Origin: Streptosporangiaceae bacterium
GTDB lineage: Bacteria > Actinomycetota > Actinomycetes > Streptosporangiales > Streptosporangiaceae
Direction of reading: 5' to 3'
Assembly: GCA_030045215.1 (NCBI GenBank)
Contig: JASIBJ010000304.1
Location: 1-10,102, forward strand
DNA length: 10,102 nt
Of the stretch, positions 5,224-10,102 are shown piece after piece. The notes under the pieces were generated by a model. It had not been told where the DNA came from, did no database searches, and saw nothing but the letters and a program-made list of their open reading frames with translations. The position numbers and the translations under genes are program-made. Position 1 is the stretch's first letter; each line of letters starts with the position of its first letter.

Positions 5224-7284
5224 ATGCCCGCCGTCCTCGCACCGCCGACCACCACTGTCATGCCCGCCGATCGCACTTCCCACGACACCTCGCCGGAGCC
5301 CACCCTGGCGTCGGCATGGCAGGCGATATCGGGCACCTCGATCGGAGCCGACCTCCTAGACTGGCCGCCCGACCTCTTCGCGCTGACGGAGGTGATCCTC
5401 CATCGCTCGGAGGCTTACCGATTCGCGCTTTCACCGCCAGCTGGCTCGCAGTGGCCACCCGAGAGGTTTCCGGACTGGCCCGATGCGGTCGTCGGCGAGG
5501 GCCGGCAGTGGAGCGCCTGGGCTGAGGACAGGGACGGAGCGATCCCGCCCCTTCTGGGTCGCGAGTGGAACATCTTGCAGACCCGGGCGGACAAGGTCAC
5601 GCTCAGCCAGCTTGCGGAGGCACGCGACTGGCGGTTGTGCGAGGCGCTGCTGACTCTGCACGCACTGGCGGACGAGGCGTGCGCCGGGCTTGGTGTGGCC
5701 CTTGACACGTCCAGCCCTTGCGGTGTCGTCTACCGGGCCCGCGGTCGCGAACTGCTGGCGAGGACGGGATCGCTGGCTCGCCTCCCGGCCCACCTGATCC
5801 GGGTCCTGCCCAAGGTCCGCACCCCCGCGAACGGTAGTTCGCTGCGCTCGCTGTCACGGTATGCCGCAGTGCAGGTGCCCGGTGTCGCAGCCCGGTGGCA
5901 CAAGACGCCGACCCACCGCACGACCACGCAGCCAAGCGGCAAGGCAGTTAACTTCCTGCACCTGCCGTGGCCGCTGCGAGTACGCGGATCAGACTTCCGC
6001 CCGGTCATCGGGCCCCTCAAGGAGCTTGCTGACGACCGCTTCGGCTTCTTCGAGTTCGCGCCTTCTGGGCGTCTCGACCTGGACCTCGTGGACCGGATGC
6101 TCCTCGCCGCCCTCGACGAGGTCGAGACCGTCGACGTCGTCATCCTCCCCGAGAGCGCGGTCAGGCACGAGGAAATAGACCCCCTCGAGGCTCTCCTCGA
6201 CCGGCACGCAGTGACCGGGCTAATTACCGGAGTTCGCGAGCGGCCGGCCCACCCAGGGCAGTTCCCGTCCAACTGGGTGCACATCGGCGTGTCGACGGGC
6301 GAGCACTGGGTGCACATTCGCCAGAGCAAGCACCACCGCTGGTCACTCGATGAGGCTCAGATCTGCCAGTATCAGTTGGGCGGCACCTTGCACGCGCATA
6401 CCCGCTGGTGGGAGGCAATGGAGGTTCCTCGCCGATCGGTGCAGTTCGTCGAATTCGGCGACGGGATCACCCTCGCGTCACTGGTTTGTGAGGACCTCGC
6501 TCAGAGCGACGACGTGGCCAGCGTCATACGTTCGGTCGGCCCGATGATCGTGGTGACTCCCCTGCTCGACGGTCCCCAGCTCAGCTCACGGTGGGGAGCC
6601 AGGTATGCCAGCGTCTTGGCCGACGACCCCGGCTCCGCAGTCTTGACCTTGACGTCGTTCGGGATGGCGCAGCGCTCTCAGCTGCCAGGACTTGGCTCCT
6701 CGCCCGTGGTCGCGCTGTGGAAAGCCCCCGGCCAGTGCACACGCGAGATCCCGCTCGAACCCGGTGCGCACGGCATCCTGCTGGCCGCAAGCGCCGATCG
6801 TGCCGCCAAGCGCAGCTTCGACGGCCGCCGGCCCGCCGAGGACGGATGCGCGTTCTTTGACGTGAGCGTCTGCCAGATGCGCGCCGCACGTACCGGATCG
6901 GGGCCACCAGACTCACCGGCCCGATCACCTTCCTCGCCCGTGCTGCAAGCCGAGGAGCTCACGATCCTGACGTCCTGGGCGGAGGCGATCGCCGAAGCGC
7001 AACCGTGCGGAACCAAGGGCATTGAGTCCGTGCAGGCCAGCGCGCCCGCAGGTTCCTCTTGGCGAGCGGAGCTCGGAGTCCAAGAACCTTCCCCGCGGCT
7101 GGAGCGGGCCATTAGCGTCATGATTCGCGCCGTCCAGGCGCCAGGCACCGAGGGCAGTAGCCAGCCGTGGGATGCCAGTTGGCGGGCGACGTGCAGCAGC
7201 CAGCCGGGCGAGCTCCCCGTCGACAGGCTCGCTCGCGCGGTGTTGCGATCGGCGCTCGAACAGCGCCGGGCCCGGCACGCCTAA
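5224..7284 (+). CDS. Large protein with central nitrilase-like (carbon-nitrogen hydrolase) domain and unknown flanking domains
   Basis: The protein has 686 residues. The start is supported by GGAG (5215-5218), 5 nt before the ATG. The central part (about 240-555) carries what looks like the full nitrilase-superfamily triad in the right order: Glu310 in VVILPESAV, Lys369 in RQSKHHRWSLDEAQI, and Cys422 in ITLASLVCEDLAQSD. The family hydrolyses or transfers at C-N bonds of nitriles, amides or carbamoyl groups; the substrate here is unknown. A highly conserved-looking stretch follows (LLDGPQLSSRWGARYASVLADD, within 447-468, then SAVLTLTSFGM). The N-terminal region (about 30-230) has DLLDWPPDLFALTEVILHRSEAYRFAL and a helical segment near 125-160; I do not recognise it. 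Residues 556-686 are a Pro/Ser linker plus a helical tail. There is no signal peptide or transmembrane segment, so it is probably cytoplasmic. Multi-domain nitrilase-like proteins occur in some bacterial defence systems; a link here is inference only. The 3' end overlaps the convergent regulator. Confidence 0.85.
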   Translation: MPAVLAPPTTTVMPADRTSHDTSPEPTLASAWQAISGTSIGADLLDWPPDLFALTEVILHRSEAYRFALSPPAGSQWPPERFPDWPDAVVGEGRQWSAWAEDRDGAIPPLLGREWNILQTRADKVTLSQLAEARDWRLCEALLTLHALADEACAGLGVALDTSSPCGVVYRARGRELLARTGSLARLPAHLIRVLPKVRTPANGSSLRSLSRYAAVQVPGVAARWHKTPTHRTTTQPSGKAVNFLHLPWPLRVRGSDFRPVIGPLKELADDRFGFFEFAPSGRLDLDLVDRMLLAALDEVETVDVVILPESAVRHEEIDPLEALLDRHAVTGLITGVRERPAHPGQFPSNWVHIGVSTGEHWVHIRQSKHHRWSLDEAQICQYQLGGTLHAHTRWWEAMEVPRRSVQFVEFGDGITLASLVCEDLAQSDDVASVIRSVGPMIVVTPLLDGPQLSSRWGARYASVLADDPGSAVLTLTSFGMAQRSQLPGLGSSPVVALWKAPGQCTREIPLEPGAHGILLAASADRAAKRSFDGRRPAEDGCAFFDVSVCQMRAARTGSGPPDSPARSPSSPVLQAEELTILTSWAEAIAEAQPCGTKGIESVQASAPAGSSWRAELGVQEPSPRLERAISVMIRAVQAPGTEGSSQPWDASWRATCSSQPGELPVDRLARAVLRSALEQRRARHA

Positions 7285-10102
7285 GGCGGGGCGGAGCCGT
7301 AGCCGCCGAGCCGGTGTACTACCGCAGCAGCTTCCACCCGGCCGCCGACGCCCAGCTTGGCCAGGATGTTCGACACGTGCACGCTGACAGTCTTAGTGCT
7401 GATGAAGAGAGCCTGCCCGATCTCCGGGTTGGACCGGCCGCCCGCGAGCAGCGCTAGCACCTCGCGCTCGCGCTCCGTGAGCCCGAACGGCGCCAGCTCG
7501 TCCGGGGCTGACGGTTCGGCGGGCGCAGCGCCGCCGGGTGCAGCGCCTGTGATCGGCTCCAGGCTCAGACGGGCCCGGCGGGCCAGCGCGACGGCCTCCT
7601 CGGCGATGGGAGCGGCCCCGAGCCGATCGGCGAGCGCGTGCGCGTGCCTGACCGCCTGCTCCGCCTCCTGTCGGTGACCGTCCAGGGCGTGCGCCTGCGC
7701 CAATCGCAGCAGAGCGTAGGCGAGCGGGTACGGCTGCCCGGTCCCCTGCCAGGCGGCGACCGCCGCTGACCAGGCCTGCGTCTCGGCTGCCCCGCTCGCA
7801 CGCGCGTGCTCGGCCTCGACGAGCGTTCGGTACCCTGGCTCGGCCTGAGCACGGGTCTCAAGATGCTCAGCGGCGGCAGCAAGCTCTTCGCAGTCCCGCG
7901 TGATAGTAGCCGGGACCGGCGCGCGCCGGTCACGGTATCGCGTCGCCGCATCAGCCGCCACGCGCATGCCGGTCCACAGCAACGGCCCTGCGTCGCGCTC
8001 GGACCAGAACAGCGGCTCGCCCGCTAGCCCGGTAGCGACCGCGTCCCGCGCCGCGACCAGGTCGCCCCGGCCCAGCGCGATGACCGCCTCGGCGTAGCAC
8101 ATGGGCTGGGTGAACCGGGGATCGTTCACGGCGCCGATAGCCTGGCGCGCGGCCGCCAGCTCGGTCGCGGCCTCGTCGTATTGGCCACGCAAGGCACAGA
8201 GCTGCGCCCGCACTTGATGCAGTACCGCGGCGAATACTCCTTCGGGCTGGGCGCTCAGCGCCCGTGCGATCATCTCGCCTGCCTCGGCCCACTCGCCCAG
8301 CCGCAGGAGCGGCTCGGCCTTGTTGCCGACCAGATAGGAGCCAAGCGTGCGCGACACGCCAGCGTGCTCCGCCAGCTCGAGGCCCTTTGTCGCGGCAGAT
8401 ACCGCCTCATGATGCCGGCCGAGCAACTCCAGAACGTCTGACAGGTTGACGTACCCGCGCAGCGCGGTCGCGAGAAAGCCAAGCTCTAAAGCCGAGGCCA
8501 GACCCGAGCGCAGCGCGCCGAGACCGTCCTCGGCGGCGCCCAGATAGGAGATGGCCAGGCCCAGGGTGATAGTCGCATCGGCCTCGACGTCTCTGGCCCC
8601 GGCCGCAGCCGCAGCCGCCATTGCCCGCCGGGCCACCTGTGCGCCCTCTTCCAGGTCCGAGCTGCGCGTCAGCGAGCTAGCGAGTGTGGCCAGCACGACC
8701 GCGTGGGCACGGGTCAGCCCTTCGTCGGGCAGCAGAGCCAGCGCCTCCCGCAGCGTCGTCACCGACTCGGCTGGCCAACCCGAGTCCCTAAGTGCCCGTG
8801 CGTAGCGCTCCAGCAGCAGCACCCGGCGAACGGGGTCGAAATCAGAAGGCAGCGTGGCCAGCGCGTCGGCGAGCAGAGATCTTGATCGGTCCAGCGCCCC
8901 GGACCCGTAGGCGGCTTCGGCCGCGAGCAGGCTCAGCTCGGCCTCGTCGAGGCCGGTGCGCTCCCGCGCGTCCGCCACACGTGGCCAGATTTCCTGGGCA
9001 TGTTCAAACTGGCGCAGCGCCTCGGCCGGCGCGTAGGCCGTCATCGCGTGCCGCGCGGCATCGATCATCGCGGGCAGCGCTTGCGGCAGGTCGAGCGCCT
9101 CGTACCAGTGGTACGCCAGCGCGGACGGCACCGCGGCTACGGCCGGACCCGCGAGCCCCGGAGCGCGCGCCAGTGCGGCCCCGTACGCCGCGTGCAGCCG
9201 GACCCGTTCACCCGGCAGCATGTCGTCGTACACCGCGTCGCGGGTGAGCACGTGCCGGAAGGCGTAGCTCCGCCCCTCGGGGTCGACGACCAGCAGGTGC
9301 TTATCCACTGCCTCCCGCACGCCACCGAAGAACTCATCGTCCGCGAGGGCGGCTACCTCTGCCAGCAGCCGGTCGGGCACAGCCCGCCCGCAGCAGACGG
9401 ACGCAATGCGCAGCAGTCCTTGCGCAACGCTACCGAGCGCGTCTACCCGGCTGAGAAGGACATCCTTCAGCAACGGGGACAGGCCGATGATGTCACCGCC
9501 GCGGCGCACCGCGCCGGCCAGTTCCTCGACCAGGTAAGCGTTGCCCTCCGACCGGCCGAAGATCACGTCGGCCACGTCCGGCGCCGGGGGAGCATCCAGG
9601 ATCGCCGCCAGCTGAGCTGTGACTTCATCGCGCTCGAACCGCCGCAGTTCGATGTGCTGGAAAGAGCGCATACGCTCCCAGCCGGTGAGCAGCGGCCGCA
9701 GTTGATGACGCCGGTGGAGCTCGTCGGAGCGGTAGGTGGCGAGCACCATGACTGGCGCGTCGCGCAGCGACCTGACCAGGAAGGCCGTCAGCTCCAGAGT
9801 GGGCTGGTCGGCCCAGTGCAAGTCCTCGATCACGAACAGCACCGGCCGGGCAGCACTGAGCCGGTGCAACACCCCGAGGACCATCTCCAGCAGCCGGGCC
9901 TTGCGCACGTCGGCACCGACCAGTTCGCCCGCGCTCCCCTCCTCGGTAGGCCCTGCAGCTCCGGCCGGAGCAAGTTCGGGCAGCAGCGGCGCTAGGGCCG
10001 GCCCCGCCGGCCCTACGACCTGGGCCAGGGCCTCCGGCTGCAGGGTGCGAGTCACTGTCCGCAGCGCGTCCACCAGCGGGGCGAGCGGCTGGCCGTCCGC
10101 CC
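7281..10102 (-). CDS. LAL/MalT-type LuxR-family transcriptional regulator with ATPase domain (5' end beyond window)
   Basis: The frame runs off the right edge. A GTG at 10073 would give 930 residues, but the codons before it stay open and read DGQPLAPL, typical of the AAA-type ATPase just after its P-loop, so the true start and Walker A lie outside the window. Counting from that GTG, Walker B is VLFVIEDLHWAD (78-89) and LATYRSDE (111-118) is the following sensor-like strand. A long Ala/Leu/Glu-rich helical region (about 330-780) looks like TPR-type repeats. The last 67 residues hold a LuxR helix-turn-helix: GLTEREREVLALLAGG, then SNPEIGQALFISTKTVSVH and VSNILAKLGV. Such proteins are ATP- and ligand-controlled activators, often of secondary metabolism or sugar use. 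The target is unknown. It ends in TAG overlapping the stop of the nitrilase-like gene, so transcription from each side runs into the other gene. Confidence 0.92.
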   Translation of the reverse strand, partial: ADGQPLAPLVDALRTVTRTLQPEALAQVVGPAGPALAPLLPELAPAGAAGPTEEGSAGELVGADVRKARLLEMVLGVLHRLSAARPVLFVIEDLHWADQPTLELTAFLVRSLRDAPVMVLATYRSDELHRRHQLRPLLTGWERMRSFQHIELRRFERDEVTAQLAAILDAPPAPDVADVIFGRSEGNAYLVEELAGAVRRGGDIIGLSPLLKDVLLSRVDALGSVAQGLLRIASVCCGRAVPDRLLAEVAALADDEFFGGVREAVDKHLLVVDPEGRSYAFRHVLTRDAVYDDMLPGERVRLHAAYGAALARAPGLAGPAVAAVPSALAYHWYEALDLPQALPAMIDAARHAMTAYAPAEALRQFEHAQEIWPRVADARERTGLDEAELSLLAAEAAYGSGALDRSRSLLADALATLPSDFDPVRRVLLLERYARALRDSGWPAESVTTLREALALLPDEGLTRAHAVVLATLASSLTRSSDLEEGAQVARRAMAAAAAAGARDVEADATITLGLAISYLGAAEDGLGALRSGLASALELGFLATALRGYVNLSDVLELLGRHHEAVSAATKGLELAEHAGVSRTLGSYLVGNKAEPLLRLGEWAEAGEMIARALSAQPEGVFAAVLHQVRAQLCALRGQYDEAATELAAARQAIGAVNDPRFTQPMCYAEAVIALGRGDLVAARDAVATGLAGEPLFWSERDAGPLLWTGMRVAADAATRYRDRRAPVPATITRDCEELAAAAEHLETRAQAEPGYRTLVEAEHARASGAAETQAWSAAVAAWQGTGQPYPLAYALLRLAQAHALDGHRQEAEQAVRHAHALADRLGAAPIAEEAVALARRARLSLEPITGAAPGGAAPAEPSAPDELAPFGLTEREREVLALLAGGRSNPEIGQALFISTKTVSVHVSNILAKLGVGGRVEAAAVVHRLGGYGSAPP

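Noticed and set aside
5730..6329. 199-codon minus-strand frame within the nitrilase-like gene
   Set aside because: Ser/Arg/Thr-rich shadow of the real gene, which carries conserved catalytic motifs across the same bases.
9000..9995. 331-codon open frame on the + strand opposite the LuxR regulator
   Set aside because: Composition is typical of an antisense frame in high-GC DNA, with no recognisable motif; the minus-strand frame has Walker B and an HTH.

Overview
The window is GC-rich DNA with strong G/C bias at third codon positions. It carries an actinobacterial-style lipoprotein, an LtrA-family membrane protein and a very large LuxR-type ATPase regulator, so a high-GC actinomycete is likely; the genus cannot be read from the sequence. 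Six protein genes are called: five well supported and one weak.

Left part (1-2450): a secreted lipoprotein with an Asp-box (YCF48/sialidase-like) beta-propeller runs on the + strand. A doubtful small membrane protein follows it. A minus-strand protein with two peptidoglycan-binding repeats converges on them; it has an unidentified C-terminal domain and no signal peptide.

Middle part (2451-3788): about 1.3 kb with no convincing gene. It contains the 3' half of a serine tRNA (GGA anticodon, 3369-3425). The variable arm, T arm and 3' acceptor strand are clean, but the homology stops abruptly at the anticodon loop. This is the usual footprint of a tyrosine-integrase attachment site. A second, degenerate tRNA-3'-end-like fragment lies at 2723-2754. 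Both point the same way, so an island would lie to their left and the sequence to the right would be ancestral chromosome. No integrase is visible here.

Right part (3789-10102): an LtrA-family multi-pass membrane protein is followed after 46 bp by a 686-residue protein. The centre of that protein carries the Glu-Lys-Cys triad of the nitrilase/carbon-nitrogen hydrolase superfamily, with unrecognised N- and C-terminal regions. This is the least ordinary gene in the window. Its stop codon overlaps the stop of a convergent LAL/MalT-type LuxR regulator, whose N-terminus, including the expected Walker A loop, lies beyond the right edge.

No complete pathway can be read. LtrA and the nitrilase-like gene are probably co-transcribed, and the LuxR regulator is a candidate neighbour regulator with unknown targets. 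No rRNA, complete tRNA, CRISPR array, insertion sequence or replication origin was seen.
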